Below are positions 1-10,318 of a DNA stretch of 64,000 nt, one piece after another. The notes below the pieces were generated by a model. It searched no databases and was not told the origin of the DNA. It was given only the letters and a program-made list of their open reading frames with translations. This stretch comes from Glutinoglossum americanum (lineage: Eukaryota; Ascomycota; Geoglossomycetes; Geoglossales; Geoglossaceae), in contig JAGHQL010000041.1 in NCBI GenBank assembly GCA_020080175.1, positions 62,001 through 126,000 of the forward strand. Reading direction: 5' to 3'. The stretch's first letter is position 1. Each line of letters starts with the position of its first letter. A program made the translations under genes and the position numbers.

Positions 1-744
1 TAACTAGTTTCATCAGCCTCCATCATCTGGTTCTGCTGGGCGACCATCGGTATGGGATACCCGCTGTTCAACGCTTTCTTGCCGCAGTACCTATCGCAAG
101 CCGGGAAAACGGGGAAGCCAACCCCGCTGAATATCACATATCGGAATTATGCAATTACCTCTATCATCGGCGTTCCCGGATCTATTATTGCCTGCGTAAG
201 TCAACGGGATCACCGCCCCTATAGAAACCAACACCTGCTCACGGGCAAACCCCCCCCTTAGTACACCGTCGACATCAAAGGCGTCGGCCGCAAAGGCACA
301 ATGGCCATCTCCACGATGCTCAGCGGAGTCTTCCTCTACCTCTTCACCATCTCGGCGGACTCAAACTACCAGCTCGCCTTCTCCTGCCTGGAGGCTTTCT
401 TCCAGAACATCATGTACGGCGTGCTCTACGCGTACACGCCCGAGCTGTTCCCGGCGCCGAACCGCGGTACGGGATCCGGCATCGCGAGTTTGGTCAATAG
501 GCTCGCTGGTCTCTGCGCGCCGATCATCGCGGCGAACGCGAGGGGGAATCCTAACGTTCCGGTGTATTTGGCCGGGGCGCTGTTTTTGATTGCCTTTCTG
601 GCTATGTGAGTGTCTTACACCATCTGTGATTTTTTTTTTTATTTTCTTTAATTTTTTAATCCCGGGGAGGGATGATTGGCTGATCCGTATGGGGGGTGTA
701 GGCTTGCGATACCGATTGAGACCAGGGGGAAGCAGAGTTTGTGA
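1..744 (+). CDS. MFS transporter, C-terminal part (partial at window start)
   Basis: This is the 3' end of a major facilitator superfamily transporter. Exons are about 8-195, 262-605 and 702-744; the first begins at an acceptor near base 7, with upstream exons outside the window. The GTAAGT and GTGAGT introns keep phase. The segment has several membrane helices, a D-x-x-G-R-K loop (VDIKGVGRKGT), and YTPELFP followed by RGTGSG, as in SVOP-like and sugar-porter-like members. The last spliced exon supplies PIETRGKQSL, the usual C-terminal signature after the twelfth helix; without that intron the frame would stop at 609. The substrate cannot be told from this half. Confidence 0.85.
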
Positions 745-1991
745 TGGGGGGGGGGTACGTTTCGATGGCTCTATTTATGTAGTTGATCCGTTTGATTGTG
801 ATGGTTGGCAAGTAGAAAATCCATCTCATCCCTCTAGCGACGAGGAAAGAGGCGCGGAGATGGTTTAATCACACCCGAAATGTTTGGCAGAGTACCTGTG
901 AATTTTACTATTATTTAAAAGCTTTTAGGATATCAGCCGACAGAAGTCGGTGTGGTTGTGGCATCCCCCCAGGAGAGAAGAAAAGAGGCTAGGGTATCCC
1001 CCCTCCCCTCTAGTATTACTTTATACACTAGAATCGCGACCTCACACCACAGGCTCACTCAGATGCACCGAGAAAACCAATGGCTCAGTAGCATCCCTAG
1101 AAAATCCTGGGCCAAAACGGCCTGATTCCCCCTTTTGAGGAGAGAGAATATTAAAGTTCGAGGGCACAACGCGGACCTACGCGACATGGTGGATAAATAT
1201 TTGTTTGGAAAGAAAAGAAAAAAATATATATATAAATAATCCAACGCCAGCTATTTTTCTTTTTTTCTTCCTTGGTAGCGCTGTTGTGTCGTTCCCCCCA
1301 CTATCTACTCGGTCAATGTGGTTCGTGGAAATATTTGTTTCGGGGGGTTGGTGTGCTGATGGATTAGGGAGGTAGAAGATGGAACGTGTGAAGAGTGGAC
1401 GCGGAAAATGCTGCGATCACTCGGAGAGGAGCCTGGGTGCGTTTAGTCGTGGGTTTTCCTTATTCCCTTAATTACAGCTCCGTCAGCGCAAAAAAAAAAA
1501 CAACAAATGCTCCGTTTCGTCAATCCCGTAGGAGAAAATATCATCAGAACAAAACGTGGTATCATAAAGCTGGAATTTCTCGGTCATCGCCCCAGCGAAC
1601 AGCCACCCAGATCCCGTGGGAAGTGAGGGGTTCCTGGCGGCTGTGATGGCCCCAGCGAGTTCATCATTCTTTACTTAGAAGTGGGGTGGGTATGCGTGGA
1701 GAGGTTGGTACGTACCTTTGCTGATACCGCAGTTGCCGCCGGCCGAGGAAGTGAGGTTAGTTTCGGCGCTAATCTGCGCTGCGGATGGGTTAATAATTCC
1801 TGCAGTTGAGGCCGTCATCCCTTGCTATTGTAGATGGAGGGGGAGATTTGCCGTGGTCGACAGTATATTGGAGAAAAAACTGGAGAATCACTTGGGGCTA
1901 TGCAGGAAAATTCAAGGAGCTAGAGATATAAGGGTTCCATCGAACCAGAATCTAAGGTTTTTATTGTGGCTACCTGGAATTAGCAAGGGAT
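745..1991. other. Intergenic, no gene seen
   Basis: Between two convergent genes, about 1.2 kb. It holds T-rich and A-rich runs and a few short frames (for example 1395-1646 and 1718-2020) with no recognisable domain or splice-consistent extension. I see nothing else in it. Confidence 0.5.
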
Positions 1992-3044
1992 TCAAGCAGT
2001 CGTATGGCGAATCAACGTGAATAGAGACCTTAGGATAGCACAGACCTTAAATCTACCCCTCCTTCCCTTCATCTCTTCAACCTTTCTCTTATCCTCCTCA
2101 AACCTCCTCACCAATTCTCCCACATGCTTCTTCCTTTCTTCCCTCAATTGAAACCTGTAGAAATCCCGATATTCGCCCTTGCCTTTCTGCTTCTCTGCCG
2201 CAGCCGCCGCTTCCTCGTGGCGCGCGGGTCCCGTCCGCCCCCCGCGCACCACGGTTATGAAGCCGTCCTCGTCGGGTTCTTGACGTTGCCGCGCAAGGTT
2301 TTGGGCGCGCGCAGCTTCAGCAGCAGCGTAGTTAGTTATGTGAGTATTGATGGACGATTGGAGGGTGGAGGGAGGGGGATAGCGAAGGGCGTGGTGGGCA
2401 AGGTAGCCTGTGGTGTAGGATATTAGTCCGAATGATGCGAGGTTCGTTATTGGAGATTGACCGGAGCAATGGAGGAACTCACGTTGGGAACCTAGAGCTG
2501 GCACTTTCTCTCCTTCAACACCCTCTCCCCACACAGCAAGTTTACCCTTGCCGTACCGTTTTAATGCCTTCGTCGTAGCATCTAGGCTTCCCTTATCCAC
2601 AAAGATAATCAATGCAGTTGACCCTGGTGGGTGTAGCTCCCGGTCCCAAGTTTCTGGCAATTCACCAGCCGCTTTATCTTGTTGCTCCATTCTGTCCCTC
2701 TTGCGTTTTTTACTACCTTTGGCAGATACGGCTATCGGCTGCTCGACGTTAGTAGAATGCTGCTTGCTTCCCAAAAACTTGACGTTATCTACTCGGCCAC
2801 CACTAATGCCAGCAAAGAGATAGCGGAAGTGAGCTTCCGTAGCGTCAAAAGGGACGTTAACTGCGAAAAGCGTGCGTGCATCGTCGGGGGTCGGAGTTTT
2901 GGGTTCATGTTGGCGAAGATATAGATAGTGGATAGCGGAGTCTTTAAACGATGAAAGAACCTGGAGTTCAACCGGTAGAACTGTGTAGCCGTTGATTGAG
3001 CTTGGGATATCTGGTTTTTTGCTGACCATTGTGGATTTTGCCAT
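1992..3044 (-). CDS. RRP7: Ribosomal RNA-processing protein 7
   Basis: This nucleolar factor of small-subunit pre-rRNA processing has exons 3044-2483 and 2407-1992. The intron (GTGAGT..ACAG) joins GSQ to RYLAHHALRYP, the conserved family junction. The N-terminal half has the RRM-like fold with LFAVNVPFDATEAHFRYLF near residues 50-70. The C-terminal half has the Rrp7 signature DEDGFITVVRGGRTGPARHE, then a basic helix with FYRFQLREERKKH. I chose the ATG at 3044 (MAKSTMVSKKPDIPS); an ATG 15 bases downstream is also possible. Homologues usually end soon after the RGRF block, so the last 17 or so residues, after GTCTGT, could instead be an unmodelled terminal intron. It follows DMC1 on the same strand, 181 bases away. 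Confidence 0.88.
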   Translation of the reverse strand: MAKSTMVSKKPDIPSSINGYTVLPVELQVLSSFKDSAIHYLYLRQHEPKTPTPDDARTLFAVNVPFDATEAHFRYLFAGISGGRVDNVKFLGSKQHSTNVEQPIAVSAKGSKKRKRDRMEQQDKAAGELPETWDRELHPPGSTALIIFVDKGSLDATTKALKRYGKGKLAVWGEGVEGEKVPALGSQREFLHCSGQSPITNLASFGLISYTTGYLAHHALRYPPPSTLQSSINTHITNYAAAEAARAQNLARQRQEPDEDGFITVVRGGRTGPARHEEAAAAAEKQKGKGEYRDFYRFQLREERKKHVGELVRRFEEDKRKVEEMKGRRGRFKVCAILRSLFTLIRHTTA

Positions 3045-3225
3045 GCTAATAATTTTCCTTGAACACTCTATGAAGTAGGCGAAAACGTCTAAACAGCCAA
3101 TACGAAGTACATGCTGAAATATAGCCGGGATAAGCGATAAGAACGCCAAGCTTCATGAACAAAACAACAACATCCTTGGAATAGCCAATAGCTCCTCAGT
3201 AGTTTCTTGATATTGCGTTTTAGTA

Positions 3226-5258
3226 TCATACCTTTTCAGGATCCGTAATGCCTCCACTCGTTATGATATATGTTGCCTCACGCTCCGGGCAATCTGAGAA
3301 GGAAATCGTCAGCATCCCAAATAGTCCATGGGTCCACAGAGCCGCAAACCAGGCGAATCTTGAATTTTGGCAACACGCTCCTCGCCCCTACCCTTGCGAA
3401 GAAGGACACGGGTCGTAGACGCGTGCGCAAGGATATGGCCACCGACAGGCTTACGGCCATCGGCCCCAGCGAATAAGGCACTTGCCCCGGGATCGCTCTG
3501 GACTTGGTTTGTCTGCGCGATATCTTAGTTGAGGCTGGTAGTCTATCGGTAGGGCTAGTCGCGCACCATCAGAACGCACACGTTGAACTCTGGACATGGT
3601 CAGCGGGGAATGGATGCTGTAGGCTATTACGGCTACTAACCTTCAGCCATATGAGCCAACTTCGACAGGAACTGGTTAAGTTTCTGCTGGCGATCTGCAA
3701 GCTCTCCGCGGCCGCAAAAGTCCACGCGAAAGCAATTCATGATACTATCTATGATAAGTAGACGGTATTCATTGCTAGCAAACTGCATGGACAGTGCATT
3801 TAGCAGCTCCAATTGATGCTACGGAGAGAGGGGTCAACAGTTGGAATATTAGATTTCCAGCCAACGATCCAACACCTACCTCGCTGTTAAGAGCACGAGC
3901 ATAGGCAATATTCTCCTGGGCTTGCTCGGGGTCGACTGTGTTATGCGTAAGCTTCTTCATGATGAACTCGAAGCGAATAGGAGGCTTTTGGGACATCAGG
4001 TAATTCATACCTCCGAATCTTTCTGCAATTTGTATAATCCTTTTTCGACTCAGCAACTAGAGCCCAATGTCCTTCTCAAGCTCTCTCACCTCTCAGGCCT
4101 AAATGTGCCCTCAGTGTCTTACGGCAATTTTAGTTAGTTATTTACTTTATTAGTCAGTCTTCTCACCAATATATGCAACCTATAGCTCCCGCTATCATCA
4201 GAATGAAGTCTAAGGGGCTTGCTCTGATTTGTGTACCTTCCCTTCTGCGCCCCCCATTTCCTTGAGGACGTTAGCCGCTTTCCGAGTCTGTTGGGCATCA
4301 CCTAGGATCTACCTTTGGGAGCTATAAACGGAGTTAGCCTAAGACGTGGCACAGCACCCCGGTAAGGATCACCTGTGCGATAACAGACATGGTATGGGAC
4401 AGCTGGGTTTTCCCGCAGCCTACTATTCTTAGCCTTCCCATCACTATTGAATAGACTACTACCTACGAAACTCTCCGTAAACCTTCAGGCGGCGTTAGCA
4501 TGCTCTAACATTGCGAATCTAGGATATACCATACCTCACTTATGCTCATTGACTGAAATCCACTAGGGCATAGTTTAGTCCTCATCGTCTCTCCGAAACA
4601 CTGGTCAAGCCGCTCACCCTCCGAGAATTGTGTCCAGTTGCTTCGAACCCGTCGAGATCTTCACTACACGGCGACGTTGATGCCCAAGCTCCGCAGCAGT
4701 GATGAAACCGAAGGCAGATGGCTCCAAAAGCGCAACAGGGCACCACAGTCAGTCCCAGCCGGGTAAAAATACGAGTAAACCATCACATTTGCAGATAGAG
4801 AATCTCTAACCTGACACTTTTGAATAGCCTCTTTGATCTTGTCGACCTTAACCTCACTGAAGCCTTTAATTTTCAAGAGCGTCCTACGAGTAGCTGAATG
4901 CACAGACTAAACTCCAAAAATAATAATACGGGGATCGGTGAACGTTAGAAATAATATAGTCAGCGACAGCGCGCTCGTAGTTAAAAGCTTACGGCAATGG
5001 TGTAGTAGCCGTTACTCTTTAACTTTGTAATATCAGCAGCGCCGATCCCTGTTCAAAACCTAATTAGCTATCTTTCGTTGGGGTTTAGGAAACGCGAAGA
5101 GACATGCCGTGGCTTTGAATAGAGTCAATGTCAACGATGAAACCCTCCTGGTATGCACCACGCCCCGATAAGCCATGAACATTGGAGCACTTCCAAGAGC
5201 CTGATGGGTTTCTTCATACATCATCGTCAAACTCATCCGCTGTAGCAGTTGTAGGCAT
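3226..5258 (-). CDS. DMC1: Meiotic recombinase Dmc1, 18 exons
   Basis: Dmc1 is the meiosis-specific RecA/Rad51-family strand-exchange protein. My model, in order: 5258-5220, 5147-5108, 5048-4993, 4906-4811, 4721-4618, 4562-4535, 4482-4467, 4419-4373, 4321-4313, 4260-4237, 4179-4167, 4117-4090, 4039-4011, 3935-3880, 3818-3641, 3589-3567, 3512-3350, 3293-3226. It gives 338 residues, the usual length, and all phases agree. Helix-hairpin-helix region about 25-80; Walker A GEFRCGKT about 124-131; [11 protein letters not shown] about 158-168; [19 protein letters not shown]; Walker B LLIID about 215-219; [41 protein letters not shown]-terminus GGITDPEKV. The C-terminus separates it from fungal Rad51. 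Odd points are 17 introns in 2.0 kb, a 9-base exon for LPK (4321-4313), several AAG acceptors and a likely GC donor after 5108. No long frame betrays this gene; it appears only after splicing. Confidence 0.95.
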
Positions 5259-6247
5259 TGTACCCTTAGAATGCTGCAGGTTTTGTACGTTTCAATGAAG
5301 GTCTTGAAGGGTATTTTCTTGGTAGTGCTCTTGACAGGGTGAACGCCTAATCAAATCCTAACGAAAAATCAAGGAAAGGATCTTGCCCGAATTTTTGTTC
5401 GTTGACTGAAAAGATTAGAGAGGCTTCTGGAGGAGACTCGATATGCACGATATAATTGGGTTGAGCTGTGGGATTCGCTTCGCGACAGGCTAGTAAGAAA
5501 TAGGAAGATCGTAGAGGGGCGATCTAGATGGCTAGGACCAGGACGTGCAGATCGAACGGTTACACAAAAGCCATCAAGTTGTTAATTAAACGACACCTCA
5601 TCCCTTCCCGGGGAATTGGTACCATTACGCACCAAAAACATCCAAAGGCGGTCGCTTCAACCTACGTGAGTCGTAAGGGTGAGTAAATGAGATATTCCAA
5701 AAAAACAGCCTTTCATTTCTTTGTTAGAGGTAACTATGCGTACGGAGGTACGACCGATCATCCTTATCCGACCACGACGGTAATGCAGGAAAAGCCATCA
5801 TCCAGAAAAGCTCAATATTCTGAATGTAGTGCTAAACCTCATTTTTGGTACCGACAAGTCCACCGCTTTTCTTCCCTTCCCTTCAAGCCCGTCCTTCACT
5901 TCTCTACCCTCGGCCACTTTATCCGACTCTCTGTTCGTCTGCTGCCAAAACGTTCAATCAGGATACAGAAAAACAGATGGCGCCATTCGTTAGGTTTTAG
6001 GTTTATCCGGGATGCAAATCGTAGGTACGGGGTCATACAGTTTAGTCGTAATGTTAAGTCGGTGCCAGAATAAGATGACAACCGCAGTCGCTTAAGAGTA
6101 ACGTTCATAAGAGGAAAGACGAGATTGTGAGTAAAACGAGAGTGCCAAAAATACATGCGGGAAAAGAACTGTCAATAACGGCCTTCAGGAGCGGCATTGG
6201 GGGTGCGCCGTGTACTTTGCCGATTTTCAAAACCAGCCAGAATTAGC
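5259..6247. other. Intergenic: DMC1 upstream region and GIS2 downstream region
   Basis: About 1 kb. It should hold the DMC1 promoter at its left end. Two overlapping antisense frames (5687-6073 plus, 5896-6156 minus) show no family resemblance. No further exon of either neighbour could be placed here. Confidence 0.5.
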
Positions 6248-7318
6248 CTAGGCTACAGCCGTTGTAGGGGCCACGGCAGCTGGGGCAGCTGGAGCACTTG
6301 TAGCAACAGAGGTTGAGGCTACAGTCGCAGCTGGAGTCGCAGTCTCGCCATTCTGCTGCTCAGCTTGAGGGCAGTCGCGAGAGATGTGACCAGCTTCGCC
6401 GCAACGATAGCAGGTCTTGCCGGCGGTATTGAGAGGACCCCCGTTAGGCGCAGTACAATCACGAGAGATGTGACCCTGAAAAGAAAACCATTAGCATACT
6501 AGCCTAAGTTCCTACCGAAGACAGGAACGTACTAGTTTCCCACAAGCGTAGCATTTCATAGCCTGTGCCTGGCAATCTCGCGCAAAATGATTTGGCCCGC
6601 CACACTTATAGCAAGTGGCCGGGCGGGGGCTGTTCGGATACCCACCACGATACGCACCAAAGGCCCCACGCCCAGGAGCACCAGCACCCCGACCTACACC
6701 CTGCTGCATCCCAGCGTTGGGGCAAGAACGCTTTGGATATCGTCAGCTGCAAGGACATACGAGTACCAGGTTGTTGAGAGCTCACAGCAAGGTGGCCCGG
6801 TTGGCCACAGGCATAGCAACGCCCACTGGTCCCAGCACCACTGAGGCGAAGAGTAGGGCAATCAGCTTGAACGTGACCTAATCCTTGACAATGATAACAC
6901 TGCTTGGCTATAGCGAGACGTTAGCGTGGTGTGGATACTAGGGTTGCGAAAAGGATCACGGGTCCTTACTTTCCGTTGTCCGTGGATGCGGACATCCGTT
7001 GGACTCATGACCTATCAGAGTGTTAATGGTCCAACTATTTGACATCGCGAAACAAGCACGCTAATCGGCAGCAACTCTTACCCGGTTGCTTGCCTATTGG
7101 AAAATTTAGCCCGTTGAACTGTTATAGATAAAGGACGGAAGTGCATAAGTAGCACTTACAGTTGTAGCAAAGACGCTCAACTGAAGAGCATTGCTCTGTG
7201 ATCTCCCATCAGTATTCCCGCAGCATCTTGAGGTAAGGTGAGATAAATGAATGTGCATACCAGCATAATGGCCGACGTTACCGCATTTGTAACAAGCCCG
7301 ACGAGACAGAGACGACAT
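6248..7318 (-). CDS. GIS2: CCHC zinc-knuckle nucleic-acid-binding protein (Gis2/CNBP/Byr3 family)
   Basis: The protein binds single-stranded nucleic acid and mRNA in the cytoplasm; family members act in translation and stress granules. Exons: 7318-7261, 7195-7160, 7093-7082, 7011-6970, 6907-6786, 6730-6533, 6475-6248, giving 231 residues. Seven CX2CX4HX4C knuckles are visible, including CYKCGNVGHYAEQC, CYNCKQPGHESNGC, CYHCQGLGHVQADC, CYACGQPGHLARSC, CYKCGGPNHFARDC, CYACGKLGHISRDC and CYRCGEAGHISRDC. A glycine-rich linker (GVGRGAGAPGRGAFGAYRGG) separates knuckles 4 and 5, and the tail is an Ala/Thr/Pro-rich run. Exon 3 is only 12 bases and supplies the middle of knuckle 2. Splicing of every junction is forced by the knuckle spacing, so the model is firm. 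Confidence 0.93.
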
Positions 7319-8421
7319 TGTTGTTACTGTTGACCTGGATTGATGGCTGTACGCGTATTGTTTAAGAACCTATGGCGATTTGTGCGACGAATATAAGAAC
7401 CAGCGAATGGTACAAAAAACATTGAGGATGGATGAACAGCAAATCCTCATCAATGTTTGGGGGTGCTACAGCGGATGTACGCTGTATCGCAAAGGGTTTT
7501 TTGTGGAGACACTTACCTACCTAGTTGCCCTTGTCCAAAAAAGCGGTCCTACTAAACCGCCAGCCTCTCAGCCATTTCATGCGCCCAAACATCCTGACCT
7601 CACAACTCACTTCTTCAAATCTCCGTCCCTCAACAGCACTGCTCTACCTTCCTCCAAAAAGCCGCGAAGGTGATGCGCAGCCTCAGCTCGTGTGTGTCTT
7701 TGTTGAACAACGCAAATGGTATTGGGGAAGGAAGGAGGTAGGAAGGGTTGGGTTTTTCGCGTTGAAAAATTTGGGGGGGCGACAACACTTTTCGATAGCC
7801 TAGTCCTAGCCGAGTCGCATGCTTCGCGCCTTCCTCCTTTCGGCTTGAGTCAACGCACAAAGTTCCTTTTTTTCCTTTTTATTCCTTCAGGGCAATGTGG
7901 CTTCAGCGCGTCGACGAACCGCAAGCCTGTATCGCGACCTCCTTTCCTCAGGTCAATATGAAAATCCAAATTTCCCACCAGATATGTCGCTACAACTTGC
8001 TGATCGGCCCGTTCCACTATATGTATGTGGTACGATGTAGGATAGTACGTAGTACGCAGGATCGGCGGACTTGGCTTGGGATCCCTCGGCGAAGCGACGT
8101 AAAGTGTGAGCGCAAATGAAGCTTCTCGCCTGCTGGAAGAGCACGGAATGCATCCCGATGTCTCCCGTAGCCCGTAACTCAATCGTTCGCGCTCGCGCGG
8201 TCGCTCTACTACGTGATAGGGCACAACATCATTGACAACTAAAGAGCGGATCAGAAATCGAATTTAATTTCTGGTCTCTGTATTGTGAGTAAAATATTGA
8301 GGGATTTATTCTCGTTGCGAACGAGAGAATTTCTGGAGAAATGTAAAATGTAGTTGGGGCAGTCAATTCTAGAACAGAAGTTTACTCCCAAAATCTGCTT
8401 TACAGCAGGTACATGCACCTT
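7319..8421. other. Intergenic, 1.1 kb
   Basis: Separates UAP1 (downstream end) from GIS2 (upstream end), both on minus. Short frames on both strands overlap one another and show no domain. A palindromic GTACGTAGTAC lies near 8045. Confidence 0.5.
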
Positions 8422-10061
8422 TTATGTCTCAGTTTCGATAACTGCAAGGGCTTTGATCTCCCTGCCCTTGAGAAAACCTAGGCCCTCTCCGCCCTAAACA
8501 GATTGCGATCGTGTCAATAACAATCTTATTCTATGTCACCGGGAGAATAAGGCACTTACGTAGCTGACTAGCGGAGATATTTCAACTCCAGCCATAGCAC
8601 TCTCACTAACGACCACAGCCCCGGCAGCTTGAGCCCATCGTTTGCCCTGCTCTAAAATATCCCTCTTGCTAGTATCTGGATCGTCCTCGCCAGTCCCTTT
8701 TGCATTCTTTAACGGCGAAAACTCATCTTCTCGCTTCACTTCCATGCAAGCGAACTTCCCAAGTTCTAGATGTGGGAAGACATCAAAGACGAACTGCTCA
8801 AGCTTAACGCCATTGGGCTTCTCAGGTTTGATGGTCTCACCAGATTGCGTATCAACATACGGGATTTTCTTCCTGGCAACGTGATGGGGAAGCCGAGTCG
8901 CCGAAAACATGACTGATGCCAGAAAGCGGAAGGAGTAGTAGTGGTTGACGATATTGGCCGCACGGAACTTCAAGACATCCGGTTGCTTTGGGTCCATAGC
9001 CTCTGCGGTCTCTTTGTCAATTTCCGAGTATTCCACAACATCGGGCTTCCCATTCTTCAGCAGGATCAGACCGACAGATTCATTCGCACTGCGCTTTCGA
9101 ACAGCCTTGGTGGCTATATCCACATTCTTAGAAGCGGAAAAGCCAATGAAGACGGGATCTGCCACTTTGACGAGGCAGTTGTCAACACAATATGCGTGAA
9201 TATGCTCGATGCCGCGTTTCGCCATGTCTGATAGTGCGGAAGATGTGGAGAGAGCTTGATATATCCCGCCGTTGCCATCGGGTGCAACCGCAACCTGATT
9301 GGTAATTTCGAATATTTAGATCTAGCGTAGTGTAGAAAGGGCACAGCTCTTACCTTGGACTTATTCTCCATTAAAATCTTCCCTTCATTGGAGATACAAG
9401 GTAGCACACCCTGTTCAAAGATAAATACATTATCCTTCTCCAAACCGAAATAGTTGTGCTTCTTGAAAAACCCCTCCGTCGGTCCTCTTGTTGGACCGCT
9501 CGTCATCACATACCACGGTACCACGACTTTTCTTTCCTTTTGATGCTTCTCCGACGCCAATTGCTGTACCTTCCGGATCCTCTCTGCTTGAATCTGGAAG
9601 AGCGACTTCTCAGTCGGTAGCCCAATGTTAAAGCAACCCTTCGGATCTGTACTCCCAAGGCGAGTCCCCTGCCCACCAGCCATGAGGACAACGGCCACCT
9701 TGTTCTCCGCAATAAGATCGAGACCAGAGTTGTACCATTTCTCGAGGTCCTCCTGTTTGGAATCTAGAACGGATGCAGTGGCAGACTCGGGGAGCGGCTG
9801 GAGGCTCACTTTAGATTGTTCTTTTGTAGCTGCAGGGTTCAGAGCCTCTCCAGCAATCTCATTAATGTACCCCGGTTCAATATTGGAGAGCTGTTCATAG
9901 AGGCCTGCTTTCTCGGTAGTGCTAAGGGAATCATAGAATGCGAACACATGATCTTGTCCTGCAGACTTGTATTTCTCTTTGAGGGGTTCGAGCTGCTCGG
10001 TTGTGGGTTCTTGGGGTCGCTCGAGGACTTTATGAGCGCTATATTTTACGGCAGTGGCCAT
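8422..10061 (-). CDS. UAP1: UDP-N-acetylglucosamine pyrophosphorylase
   Basis: Catalyses UTP + GlcNAc-1-phosphate to UDP-GlcNAc + diphosphate in the cytosol, feeding chitin, N-glycan and GPI-anchor synthesis. Exons 10061-9354, 9294-8560 and 8493-8422 give 504 residues, the family length. The nucleotide-binding signature [11 protein letters not shown] lies at about 126-136 with [14 protein letters not shown] after it; [48 protein letters not shown] and [11 protein letters not shown] are further family blocks. The short last exon gives [20 protein letters not shown], the usual C-terminus. The ATG at 10061 is used because the frame upstream offers only a TTG. The enzyme is expected to be essential for cell-wall chitin. 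Confidence 0.96.
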
Positions 10062-10318
10062 AATGTGCAATTTTTATGGTTTTCGGCGATAGGCGTGGCA
10101 ATTGCGATGGGTCGATGTAGATCAACCAGCTATAGAAATGTTTGCGTGGCAGTTTTTGTGGGGGCTTCACCCCTCAATGATTTCAATTTTGAGGCTGAAC
10201 GCCAACAATGATGACAAACTTGGCTAAGAGTCAGAGTTTCTGGCTCTGAAATGACCTTTTGACTACAAGTTTTATGTTGGGAATATTACATATATGTACA
10301 CCGCTACAGAAGGAACTA
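10062..10318. promoter_or_regulatory. Short spacer holding the UAP1 upstream region and the PPIL4 terminator region
   Basis: The 257 bases separate two minus-strand genes, so both the UAP1 promoter and the end of the PPIL4 transcript must fit here. No defined motif was recognised. Confidence 0.4.

Noticed and set aside
3278-3481. Overlapping open frames on both strands
   Set aside because: The minus strand in another frame encodes the conserved Dmc1 C-terminal block, so these frames are shadows.
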